DNA of 6,059 bases, from positions 1 to 6,059 of the forward strand of contig JADILY010000151.1 of NCBI GenBank assembly GCA_017695055.1. The letters run 5' to 3'. Position 1 is the stretch's first letter; every line of letters begins with the position of its first letter. The DNA is from Merdivivens faecigallinarum (GTDB taxonomy: Bacteria > Bacteroidota > Bacteroidia > Bacteroidales > UBA932). The translations under genes were made by a program, and so were the position numbers. The notes under the pieces were generated by a model. That model did no database searches, was not told the DNA's origin, and worked only from the letters and a program-made list of their open reading frames with translations. This document shows positions 1 through 5,715 of the stretch, piece after piece.

Positions 1-477
1 TTATTCCAGTTCGTCCAGGATGTTCTTGATATCGGCGGCCTGGAGCCTTCCGTACACTTTTTCGCCTATCATTATGACAGGGGCGAGTCCGCAGGCACCG
101 ACACATCTCAGGCAGTCGAGGGAGAATTTTCCGTCGGGCGTGGTTTCGCCCACATCGATTCCCAGCCGCCTTTTGAGCTCGTCAAGGATTTTTTCGGCTC
201 CCCTTACGTAGCAGGCGGTTCCCATGCATACCGATATCGGATGCCGGCCTTTCGGGGTCATGGTGAAAAATGTGTAGAATGTGACGACTCCGTATACTTT
301 CGATGCCGGAATCCCGAGTTTTGCCGCGATGAGCCGCTGCATCTCTTCCGGAATGTATCCTTGGAGTGACTGGGCTTCATGGAGGATGTTTATCAATTCT
401 CCCGGGTCGTTATTGTGTTTGTCGCAAATCGCCTCTACCTGCGAGACAATGTTGCAAGCAAGTTTTATTTCTGCCAT
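1..477 (-). CDS. hydC: NAD-linked [FeFe]-hydrogenase subunit HydC (NuoE-like, [2Fe-2S])
   Basis: Small electron-transfer subunit of a cytoplasmic HydABC hydrogenase, homologous to NuoE of complex I and HndA. The 158-residue product has the usual family length. An N-terminal helical part (about 1-75) is followed by a thioredoxin-like [2Fe-2S] domain. The four expected ligands are visible: C84 and C89 in VCMGTAC, and C125 and C129 in CVGAC followed by GLAP. An additional C122 lies just before the second pair. It is the last gene of the hydB-hydA-hydC run, 8 bases after the hydA stop. I chose the ATG at 477. An in-frame TTG at 489 would add four residues (MTSD) and overlap the hydA stop codon; no clear Shine-Dalgarno favours either start. 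The TAA stop is the first three bases of the window, so the gene is complete, but what follows is unseen. Family assignment is very secure; assignment to the hydrogenase rather than complex I rests on the neighbours. Confidence 0.93.
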   Translation of the reverse strand: MAEIKLACNIVSQVEAICDKHNNDPGELINILHEAQSLQGYIPEEMQRLIAAKLGIPASKVYGVVTFYTFFTMTPKGRHPISVCMGTACYVRGAEKILDELKRRLGIDVGETTPDGKFSLDCLRCVGACGLAPVIMIGEKVYGRLQAADIKNILDELE

Positions 478-485
478 ATCGCTTG

Positions 486-2249
486 TCAAATCTTTTTGTT
501 AAAATAATGTGTGTGCAGCAGTGCGTGCGCCTTTTCGCTGAGAGGCTTTCCGAGATATTCTTCGTAAAGCTGTATTATGAACGGATTCTCGTGCGATTTG
601 CGGAGCTGTTTCCCGCAGTCTTCACGGTAGAGCGCCTGAGTACGTGCCTGGAGTATGGCGGAGTTTCCGTGGTGGATAGGCTGTCCGCCTCCTCCGATGC
701 ATCCTCCCGGGCAGGCCATGATTTCTATAACATGGTAATCGCTGTGTCCGGCACGTATTTCATTCAGGAGTTTGCGGGCGTTCCCGAGTCCGTGGGCTAT
801 GCCGACATTCAGGGCGAAGCCTCCGATATCTATTGTCGCACGCCTCAGTCCTTCGGTTCCGCGGACGTTTTCAAACTCGATTTTTTCGAGCTTTTTGCCC
901 GTATGCAGCTCGTATACGGAACGCAGGGCGGCCTCCATCACTCCTCCGCTTGCACCGAAAATGACTCCGGCTCCCGTGGATTCGCCGAGCGGCATGTCGA
1001 AGTCGCTGTCAGGAAGGCTCGCAAGGGTGATGTTGGACCTCTTTATGAGTCTTGCGATTTCCCTTGTGGAAAGGGAGTAGTCAACGTCTGGATTGCCGTT
1101 TGTCTTGAACTCCGGACGGTCGCATTCGTATTTCTTTGCAAGGCACGGCATTATGGAAACGACGACGAGTTTTTCCCTCGGGATTCCCATCTTTTCCGCC
1201 CAGTAGGTCTTGGCGATGGAACCGAACATCTGCTGAGGGGATCTTGCCGTAGACGGTATGTCGAGCATGTCAGGAAAATAATGCTCGAAGAAGTTCACCC
1301 ATGCAGGACAGCAGGAGGTAAGTATCGGCAGCTTCATGCTCTTGTCGCCGTGAAGGTGGTTTTCAAGCCTTTCCATTATCTCGGAGCCTTCCTCCATGAT
1401 GGTGAGGTCGGCGGCAAAATCCGTGTCGAATACATAATCGAATCCGAGTTCCCTGAGGGCCGTAACCATTTTACCGGTAACCAGCGTTCCCGGTTCCATC
1501 CCGAATTCTTCCCCGAGCGCTGCCCTTACGGCAGGGGCGGTCTGTACTATGACCGTCTTGTCAGGGTCGCTGAGGTCTTCCAACAGCTTGTTGGTGTGGT
1601 CCCTTTCCGTAAGCGCCCCTACAGGGCATACGGCCACGCACTGTCCGCAGTAGGTACACTCGCTTTCGGTCATCATTTTGTCAAAGGCCGGGGCGATGGT
1701 GGTATTGAAGCCCCTTCTTATCGCGCCGAGCGCTCCGACAGTCTGGACTTCGTTGCAGACACTTTCGCAGCGGCGGCAGAATATGCATTTGTCCATGTTG
1801 CGTACAATCGATGCGGTTGTTTCCCTCTTGCGCAGCGAAAGTTCGCCGCCGTTGAACGGCATTTCGCGGATGTTGAATCTGAGGGCGAGGTTCTGCAATT
1901 CGCAGTCTCCTGACTTAGGGCAGGTGAGACACTCGTTCGGATGGTCGGAAAGCAGGAGCTCCGTAACTATCTTGCGGGCGTTCATTACTCTCAGGGTGCT
2001 TGTTTTCACGACCATGCCTTCGGTACATTTCGTGGAGCACGCCGGGGCGAGGTTGCGCCTTCCCTGTACTTCCACTACGCAGATACGGCATGATGCAGGG
2101 GCGTTTTTCACGCATGTACCCTTCAGGTCTATGTGGCATAACGTCGGAATGTCTATCCCGACAAGCCTTGCCGCCTCAAGTATTGTCATCCCTTCCGGAA
2201 CGGAAAGGTTGTGGCGGTCTATAGTGAGGTTTATTTTCTTTTCTTCCAT
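486..2249 (-). CDS. hydA: [FeFe]-hydrogenase catalytic subunit HydA (group A3, NAD-linked/bifurcating type)
   Basis: Catalyses reversible H2 formation from protons and electrons at the H-cluster. Domains of the 587-residue product, in order: a NuoG-like [2Fe-2S] domain (1-75; C38, C54, C57, C71, plus an extra C46); a His-ligated [4Fe-4S] site (H103, C107, C110, C116); a two-cluster ferredoxin domain (C155/158/161/165 and C198/201/204/208); and the H-cluster domain (about 230-535). All three H-cluster signatures are intact: TSCCPAW at 311-317 (C313 proton-relay cysteine, C314 ligand), MPCLAKKYE at 367-375 (C369), and EIMACPGGC at 509-517 (C513, C517) followed by IGGGGQP. The C-terminal 40 residues match the Fe-hydrogenase small-subunit domain ending in LLHTHY. 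Length is close to monomeric clostridial enzymes, and there is no extra C-terminal [2Fe-2S] domain as in Thermotoga HydA. It sits 15 bases after hydB and 8 before hydC, so it should work in a HydABC complex. All residues needed for activity appear present. Confidence 0.97.
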   Translation of the reverse strand: MEEKKINLTIDRHNLSVPEGMTILEAARLVGIDIPTLCHIDLKGTCVKNAPASCRICVVEVQGRRNLAPACSTKCTEGMVVKTSTLRVMNARKIVTELLLSDHPNECLTCPKSGDCELQNLALRFNIREMPFNGGELSLRKRETTASIVRNMDKCIFCRRCESVCNEVQTVGALGAIRRGFNTTIAPAFDKMMTESECTYCGQCVAVCPVGALTERDHTNKLLEDLSDPDKTVIVQTAPAVRAALGEEFGMEPGTLVTGKMVTALRELGFDYVFDTDFAADLTIMEEGSEIMERLENHLHGDKSMKLPILTSCCPAWVNFFEHYFPDMLDIPSTARSPQQMFGSIAKTYWAEKMGIPREKLVVVSIMPCLAKKYECDRPEFKTNGNPDVDYSLSTREIARLIKRSNITLASLPDSDFDMPLGESTGAGVIFGASGGVMEAALRSVYELHTGKKLEKIEFENVRGTEGLRRATIDIGGFALNVGIAHGLGNARKLLNEIRAGHSDYHVIEIMACPGGCIGGGGQPIHHGNSAILQARTQALYREDCGKQLRKSHENPFIIQLYEEYLGKPLSEKAHALLHTHYFNKKI

Positions 2250-2264
2250 ATTAACTTATCGGTT

Positions 2265-4175
2265 TTAACATACTACGATTGCATTGAACTTACATCTCGA
2301 CAGGCACATGCCGCAGCGTATGCATTTTTCCTGTATGATGACATGAGGCTTGCGCGTAGTCCCGACGATTGCTTCGGCCGGGCAGTGTTTTGCGCAGAGG
2401 TTGCAGCCCATGCACTTGACCGGATTGATGGCGTAAGTGAGGAGGGCCTTGCACTGTTTTGCAGGACATTCCTTTTTCTTCACGTGCGCCACGTATTCGT
2501 CGTAGAAGTTTTCGAGGGTGGAAAGCACCGGATTCGGCGAAGTCTGGCCGAGACCGCAGAGTGCTGTGTCCTTGATTGTGCGCCCGAGGGTTTCGAGCAT
2601 CTTCAGGTCGTCCATGGTGCCTTTTCCTTCCGTTATCTTGTTCAGTATTTCAAGCAACCGCTTGTTGCCGATACGGCAAGGGACACATTTTCCGCAGGAT
2701 TCCTCCACGGTAAAATCCAGATAGAACCTTGCGACGGATACCATGCAGTCGTCCTCATCCATTACAATCATTCCTCCGGAGCCCATCATCGAGCCGGCGG
2801 CGACGAGGTTGTCGAAATCTATAGGGGTGTCGAGGTGTTTTTCGGTAAGGCAGCCTCCGGACGGTCCTCCTGTCTGTACGGCCTTGAATTTCTTGCCGTT
2901 CTTTATTCCTCCTCCTATTTCGTATATCACTTCGCGCAACGTCGTTCCCATCGGGACCTCTATCAGTCCGACATTGTTGATTTTTCCGGCGAGGGCGAAG
3001 ACCTTGGTTCCCTTGGATTTTTCCGTACCGATGCTTGCGAACCAGTCCGCACCTCTCTGTAGTATTACGGGTACGTTGGCGAGGGTCTCGACATTGTTCA
3101 CGTTTGTCGGTTTTCCTTTATAACCCGACTGGGCTGGGAACGGCGGCTTGAGCGTAGGTTCTCCGCGCTTTCCTTCCATCGAGTGTATGAGGGCGGTCTC
3201 CTCTCCGCAGACGAATGCACCGGCCCCGTAGCGGATTTCGATGTCGAAATCGAAGCCAGAGCCGAGTATGTCCTTGCCGAGAAGGCCGTAGTTTTCCGCC
3301 TGGGATATGGCGACCCTCAGCCTGTGGATTGCCAGCGGATATTCGGCCCTTATGTATACGAGGCCCTTGCTCGCCCCTATGGCATATCCGCAGATTGTCA
3401 TCGCTTCTATGATGGAATTCGGGTCTCCTTCCATTATGGACCTGTCCATGAACGCTCCCGGGTCTCCCTCGTCGGCGTTGCAGACAACGTATTTTATGTC
3501 TGATTTTTCTTTTGCGGTAAGTTCCCATTTCAGGCCGGTAGGGAAGCCTCCGCCTCCACGTCCGCGCAGTCCGGATTTTTTAATCTCGTCGATGACGTCC
3601 TGCCTGCTCCGTTTTCCTGAAAGCGCCTCTGCCAATGCACGGTAGCCGTCCCGCGCGATATATTCGTCTATGTTTTCCGGATCTATGAATCCGCAGTTCC
3701 TCAATGCGATGCGGACCTGTTTCCGGTAAAAGTCGATGTGCTTCGAGTCGCTTACCGCGTGGCCGTCCTTAGGATCGGTGTACAGCAGCCGCGATACCCT
3801 TTCCCCGCCGATGATGTGCTTTTTGACAATCTCGTCGGCATCTTCGGGTTTGACGTGTACATAAAAGGTATTGTCGGGAATAATCTTTACCACCGGACCT
3901 TTTTCGCAGAATCCGAAACATCCGGTAGTTATTACTTCCACACGGTCGCCGGCATTCTCCCGCTCGATGGCGCTTTTCAGATTGTCGGCAATCGTATGGC
4001 TTGCAGAAGCTTTGCACCCGGTTCCCCCGCATACGAGTATTTGCATCTTGGGCGTACCGGTCGAAAGGCTGCAACATATCCCGCTCGTAAGGGTGTTGCT
4101 GCTTTCACGCAAAGTCAGGTTAGCAGCCGCGCTTACGCGCAGTTTCTCCAGATCGGAGATAGTGAATTTTGTCAT
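2265..4175 (-). CDS. hydB: NAD-linked [FeFe]-hydrogenase subunit HydB (NuoF-like, FMN/NAD(H)-binding)
   Basis: Flavin subunit that exchanges electrons with NAD(H). Domains of the 636-residue product: a short N-terminal extension (1-44); a thioredoxin-like [2Fe-2S] domain with C49-x4-C54 and C86-x3-C90; the NuoF core with the FMN/NADH glycine-rich loop GLRGRGGGGFPTG (202-214), CNADEGDPGAF (232-242) and GAGAFVCGEETA (317-328); an SLBB-like segment (about 390-450); a [4Fe-4S] site (C494, C497, C500, C540); and a C-terminal two-cluster ferredoxin domain (C588/591/594/598 and C618/621/624/628). This architecture is that of HydB/HndC-type subunits, longer than the roughly 430-450 residues of complex I NuoF. 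The ATG at 4175 is preferred over the internal M44 because the extension resembles the leader helix of other HydB proteins, as I recall them. No Shine-Dalgarno is visible upstream, as usual in Bacteroidota. It is the first gene of the operon, behind a candidate promoter at 4248-4282. Whether this complex truly bifurcates to ferredoxin cannot be read from sequence alone. Confidence 0.96.
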   Translation of the reverse strand: MTKFTISDLEKLRVSAAANLTLRESSNTLTSGICCSLSTGTPKMQILVCGGTGCKASASHTIADNLKSAIERENAGDRVEVITTGCFGFCEKGPVVKIIPDNTFYVHVKPEDADEIVKKHIIGGERVSRLLYTDPKDGHAVSDSKHIDFYRKQVRIALRNCGFIDPENIDEYIARDGYRALAEALSGKRSRQDVIDEIKKSGLRGRGGGGFPTGLKWELTAKEKSDIKYVVCNADEGDPGAFMDRSIMEGDPNSIIEAMTICGYAIGASKGLVYIRAEYPLAIHRLRVAISQAENYGLLGKDILGSGFDFDIEIRYGAGAFVCGEETALIHSMEGKRGEPTLKPPFPAQSGYKGKPTNVNNVETLANVPVILQRGADWFASIGTEKSKGTKVFALAGKINNVGLIEVPMGTTLREVIYEIGGGIKNGKKFKAVQTGGPSGGCLTEKHLDTPIDFDNLVAAGSMMGSGGMIVMDEDDCMVSVARFYLDFTVEESCGKCVPCRIGNKRLLEILNKITEGKGTMDDLKMLETLGRTIKDTALCGLGQTSPNPVLSTLENFYDEYVAHVKKKECPAKQCKALLTYAINPVKCMGCNLCAKHCPAEAIVGTTRKPHVIIQEKCIRCGMCLSRCKFNAIVVC

Positions 4176-4243
4176 AAGCCAATAATTATCTCATTTTGCG
4201 GGGCTAAAATTAGAGATATTTTTTTAATAAATTGGCATTATTT

Positions 4244-4283
4244 GTTTCAAATGTAAAATTTTCCGCCTTTTTTTGTTTGAAAT
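4244..4283 (-). repeat. 12-bp imperfect direct repeat upstream of hydB
   Basis: On the plus strand TTTGTTTCAAAT (4241-4252) and TTTGTTTGAAAT (4272-4283) differ at one of 12 bases and lie 31 bp apart, about three helical turns. The core 9-mer of each copy (4244-4252 and 4275-4283) is nearly self-complementary around the variable base. The two copies cover the putative -7 and -33 elements of the hydB promoter, a layout that would suit a repressor dimer binding cooperatively. The spacer is very AT-rich, so chance similarity is a real alternative. It does not match a Rex-type operator (TTGTGAAnnnnTTCACAA). Confidence 0.4.
4248..4282 (-). promoter_or_regulatory. candidate Bacteroidota promoter for the hydBAC operon
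   Basis: Read on the minus strand, TAcaTTTG at 4255-4248 is an exact match to the Bacteroidota -7 consensus TAnnTTTG. A TTTC at 4282-4279 could serve as the -33 element (consensus TTTG), but the 23-base spacer is longer than the usual 19-21. It would start transcription near 4241 and give a 5' leader of about 65 bases before the hydB ATG. It lies in the only sizeable spacer upstream of the operon. AT-rich DNA produces such matches by chance. Confidence 0.45.
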
Positions 4284-4298
4284 TGTTTTCTTTCCCCG

Positions 4299-4847
4299 TC
4301 AATATATCAGATATCCGGCGATTCCAGCCGCGATTATGAGTGCGATAGGATTGGCCTTGCCCCACCATGAAAGGGCGAAGGCGGCGGCGAAAATCACCCA
4401 ACTCCAGATGTCGATGAAGTTTTCGGGCGTGACCAGTATGACTGCGGCCGCTCCGATCAGTCCCGCAACGGCGGGTTTCAACACATTCATCACCCCTTTG
4501 AAGACAGGGCTGTCTCCGAATCTGGAAATCATTTTGACAATGATGAAAAATATGATGAACGACGGCAGTATCAGTGCGAGCGTTGTAGTAAGGGAGCCGA
4601 GTACGCTCACGAACTGCGAATATCCCAGGTCGTGTATGACGGTGTACCCCACGTATGTGGCGCTGTTGATGCCTATCGGGCCTGGTGTCATCTGCGAAAT
4701 GGCCACTATGTCGGTGAATTCCTGGCCGGTAAGCCATTGGTGCCTCGTCACGACTTCGGCCTGGATTAGGGAGAGCATCGCGTACCCGCCCCCGATTGTG
4801 AACATCCCGATGATGAAAAACGTGTAAAACAATTCGAGAAAAATCAT
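4299..4847 (-). CDS. chrA: short-chain CHR-family (chromate transporter) protein, second half of a split pair
   Basis: Integral membrane protein of the chromate ion transporter family (TC 2.A.51), one CHR domain of 182 residues, the usual length for the short-chain form. The N-terminus carries the family signature: FTIGGGYAM (16-24), LIQAEVV (27-33), W38, EFTD (43-46) and QMTPGPIGIN (52-61). About five to six hydrophobic segments follow (roughly 5-20, 80-105, 121-140, 145-162 and 165-182), ending in LIY. The ATG at 4847 is chosen because the signature starts directly after it, it overlaps the upstream stop codon as ATGA, and a strong AAAGGAGG lies 6 bases upstream; longer reading toward 4991 only re-reads the upstream gene in another frame. 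Related gene pairs such as Bacillus subtilis YwrA/YwrB act together in chromate efflux, so this is probably one half of a heteromeric transporter. The physiological substrate here is unknown. Confidence 0.92.
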   Translation of the reverse strand: MIFLELFYTFFIIGMFTIGGGYAMLSLIQAEVVTRHQWLTGQEFTDIVAISQMTPGPIGINSATYVGYTVIHDLGYSQFVSVLGSLTTTLALILPSFIIFFIIVKMISRFGDSPVFKGVMNVLKPAVAGLIGAAAVILVTPENFIDIWSWVIFAAAFALSWWGKANPIALIIAAGIAGYLIY

Positions 4848-5410
4848 TTTCCGCCTCCTTTCTTCCGGCTTTCCCTGTCTTCGCGGCTCTTTATATAGAT
4901 GTATCCGCCGATGATGGAAACGGCCAATATAAATATAGGTGAAATCTTGAGGAATCCGACAAGCGCGAGGGCGGCCGCCGTGATGACCCACGACCAGATG
5001 TTTTTGTTGCTTTTACGGGTCATGTTTATCATAGGTACGGCAATGAGCGCTACGACAGCCGGCCGTATCCCCTTGAACACGGCAATTACGGTTTCATTGT
5101 CCTGATATCCTTTGAAAACCATCGCTATGGCCAGGATTATGGCGAAAGAGGGGAAGGTGCTCCCGATGGTTGCGACGATTGCCCCCTTGATTCCTTTGAG
5201 CTTGTTCCCGAGGAAAATGGAGGTGTTCACGGCAAGGAGTCCCGGGGCGGACTGGGCCAGTGCTATCAAATCGGTGAATTCGTCATCCGTTATCCATTTT
5301 TTCTTTTCCACTACTTCTTTTTGGATGAGCGGAATCATCGCATATCCTCCCCCAAGTGTGAACGCGCCTATTTTAGAAAACGTCCAGAGAATTTCCAAAT
5401 ACTGTTTCAT
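4844..5410 (-). CDS. chrA: short-chain CHR-family (chromate transporter) protein, first half of a split pair
   Basis: Single CHR-domain membrane protein of 188 residues. The signature is seen near the N-terminus: FTLGGGYAM (17-25), PLIQKEVV (27-34), W39, EFTDL (44-48) and AQSAPGLLAVN (52-62). Hydrophobic segments lie near 8-28, 76-99, 108-128, 138-154 and 158-173. It ends in a charged, lysine/glycine-rich cytoplasmic-type tail, and the codons of that tail also form the Shine-Dalgarno of the next gene. It shares the N-terminal layout of its downstream partner, with which it overlaps by four bases, so the two look like an old duplication that now works as a pair. The start at 5410 is the ATG directly before the conserved helix; no Shine-Dalgarno precedes it. 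Transcription probably starts near 5488. Chromate is the named family substrate; for an anaerobe this may not be the natural one. Confidence 0.92.
   Translation of the reverse strand: MKQYLEILWTFSKIGAFTLGGGYAMIPLIQKEVVEKKKWITDDEFTDLIALAQSAPGLLAVNTSIFLGNKLKGIKGAIVATIGSTFPSFAIILAIAMVFKGYQDNETVIAVFKGIRPAVVALIAVPMINMTRKSNKNIWSWVITAAALALVGFLKISPIFILAVSIIGGYIYIKSREDRESRKKGGGK
4854..4861 (-). promoter_or_regulatory. strong Shine-Dalgarno for the second CHR gene
   Basis: Minus-strand AAAGGAGG ends 6 bases before the ATG at 4847, the ideal spacing. It lies inside the last codons of the upstream CHR gene (the KKGG tail). No comparable motif precedes hydB, hydA, hydC or the first CHR gene, so it decides the start and suggests coupled translation through the ATGA overlap. 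Part of the match could simply be the Lys-Lys-Gly-Gly codons. Confidence 0.65.
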
Positions 5411-5493
5411 GTCGTGCGTTATCTGTTGAATATGCGTGTTTTTATGAAAAAAATCATGGCGGTTTTCATCCGAATGCTGTTCGTTACGGCGCG

Positions 5494-5525
5494 CAAAAAT
5501 ACTAAAACAGAATATTTTTTAAAAA
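5494..5525 (-). promoter_or_regulatory. candidate promoter for the CHR gene pair
   Basis: Minus-strand TAttTTTG at 5501-5494 is an exact match to the Bacteroidota -7 consensus TAnnTTTG. The -33 position, 20 bases upstream, reads TTTT (5525-5522) rather than TTTG, so that half is weak. The predicted start is near 5488, giving a leader of about 78 bases before the ATG at 5410. It points away from the rRNA promoter and shares the AT-rich palindrome with it. Confidence 0.4.
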
Positions 5526-5529
5526 TATT
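5511..5529. repeat. perfect AT-only palindrome between divergent promoters
   Basis: AATATTTTT (5511-5519) and AAAAATATT (5521-5529) are perfect 9-bp inverted copies around a single T. It lies just upstream of the rRNA -33 element (5540) and overlaps the weak -33 of the CHR promoter. A-tract and T-tract DNA at this place fits an UP-like activating element or a bent nucleoid-protein site. It is not followed by a T run that would make it a convincing terminator for either direction, and no gene ends here. Confidence 0.6.
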
Positions 5530-5539
5530 TTGAAAAAAG

Positions 5540-5570
5540 TTTGGAGTTTGAAAAAAAGACTTTATCTTTG
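5540..5570 (+). promoter_or_regulatory. rRNA operon promoter (Bacteroidota type)
   Basis: TTTG at 5540-5543, a 19-base spacer, and TAtcTTTG at 5563-5570 match the Bacteroidota housekeeping-sigma promoter exactly in both boxes and in spacing. A second TTTG at 5547-5550 is too close to serve as -33. A-rich DNA upstream (about 5495-5539) fits an UP-like element. Predicted start is about 5574-5577, some 140 bases before the 16S gene. Confidence 0.85.
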
Positions 5571-5574
5571 CAGC

Positions 5575-5714
5575 CCGTTTCGGAAACGAGCGGATTGTTC
5601 ATTGAAAATTTGAAGACTATTACGTACAAGTAAGTACCAAAATCGAGTGAGCGTCATTTCTAAAGAATGATATGTATCCAGGTGACAAAGCAAATTATTT
5701 ATAATAGATATTAT
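5575..5714 (+). other. transcribed 5' leader of the rRNA operon
   Basis: This stretch between the promoter and the mature 16S end carries no gene. It begins with a small hairpin (CGTTT 5576-5580 with AAACG 5584-5588, 3-base loop) right at the start of the transcript. A boxA-like sequence follows at 5596-5605, then a weaker hairpin (5654-5659 with 5665-5670, one G-U pair), and the leader ends in an AT-rich inverted repeat at the 16S boundary. Leaders of this kind carry antitermination and RNase processing signals; the pairing partner for the long 16S processing stem would lie beyond the window. The start is inferred from the promoter. Confidence 0.65.
5596..5605 (+). promoter_or_regulatory. 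boxA-like antitermination element
   Basis: TGTTCATTGA agrees at 7 of 10 positions with the E. coli rRNA boxA (TGCTCTTTAA), which recruits NusB and S10 so that untranslated rRNA escapes Rho. Position about 20-30 bases into the transcript is where such an element would be expected. Function is inferred from position and similarity only. Confidence 0.45.
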
Positions 5715-5715
5715 A
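5700..5715. repeat. inverted repeat abutting the 16S 5' end
   Basis: TATAATA (5700-5706) and TATTATA (5709-5715) are perfect 7-bp inverted copies with a 2-base spacer. The right arm ends at the predicted first base of mature 16S rRNA. A 2-base loop is too tight for a full hairpin in RNA, so at most 5-6 pairs could form. It may matter for 5' maturation or may only reflect AT-rich leader sequence. Confidence 0.45.

Noticed and set aside
478..489. TTG start for hydC at 489
   Set aside because: The frame is open and would overlap the hydA stop, but an ATG only four codons later fits family N-termini and is the more likely start. It remains an alternative.
366..1913. A 515-codon plus-strand open frame opposite hydA and hydC
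   Set aside because: It is a shadow of strongly conserved minus-strand genes. Its translation has no recognisable family motif, and its Cys/Arg/Phe-rich composition fits the reverse reading of hydA codons.
2211..3062. A 283-codon plus-strand open frame opposite hydB
   Set aside because: Antisense shadow of the NuoF core and Fe-S domains of HydB, with no recognisable motif and no promoter or ribosome site of its own.
4241..4283. Rex operator upstream of the hydrogenase operon
   Set aside because: Rex often controls fermentative hydrogenases, but no sequence near TTGTGAAnnnnTTCACAA is present in the spacer.
4210..4737. A 175-codon minus-strand frame overlapping the second CHR gene
   Set aside because: It is in another frame of a gene with clear CHR signatures, and its product is Arg/His-rich without membrane segments, as expected of an out-of-frame reading.
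4848..4991. N-terminal extension of the second CHR protein to an ATG at 4991
   Set aside because: The extra 48 residues re-read the upstream CHR gene out of frame and are Arg/Lys-rich. The ATG at 4847 has the Shine-Dalgarno and sits directly before the conserved first helix.
5432..5533. Possible 33-residue plus-strand peptide (MRVFMKKIMAVFIRM...) ending at the rRNA promoter
   Set aside because: It has no ribosome site or promoter, lies in the divergent regulatory spacer and runs through the AT palindrome. The hydrophobic stretch is likely accidental.
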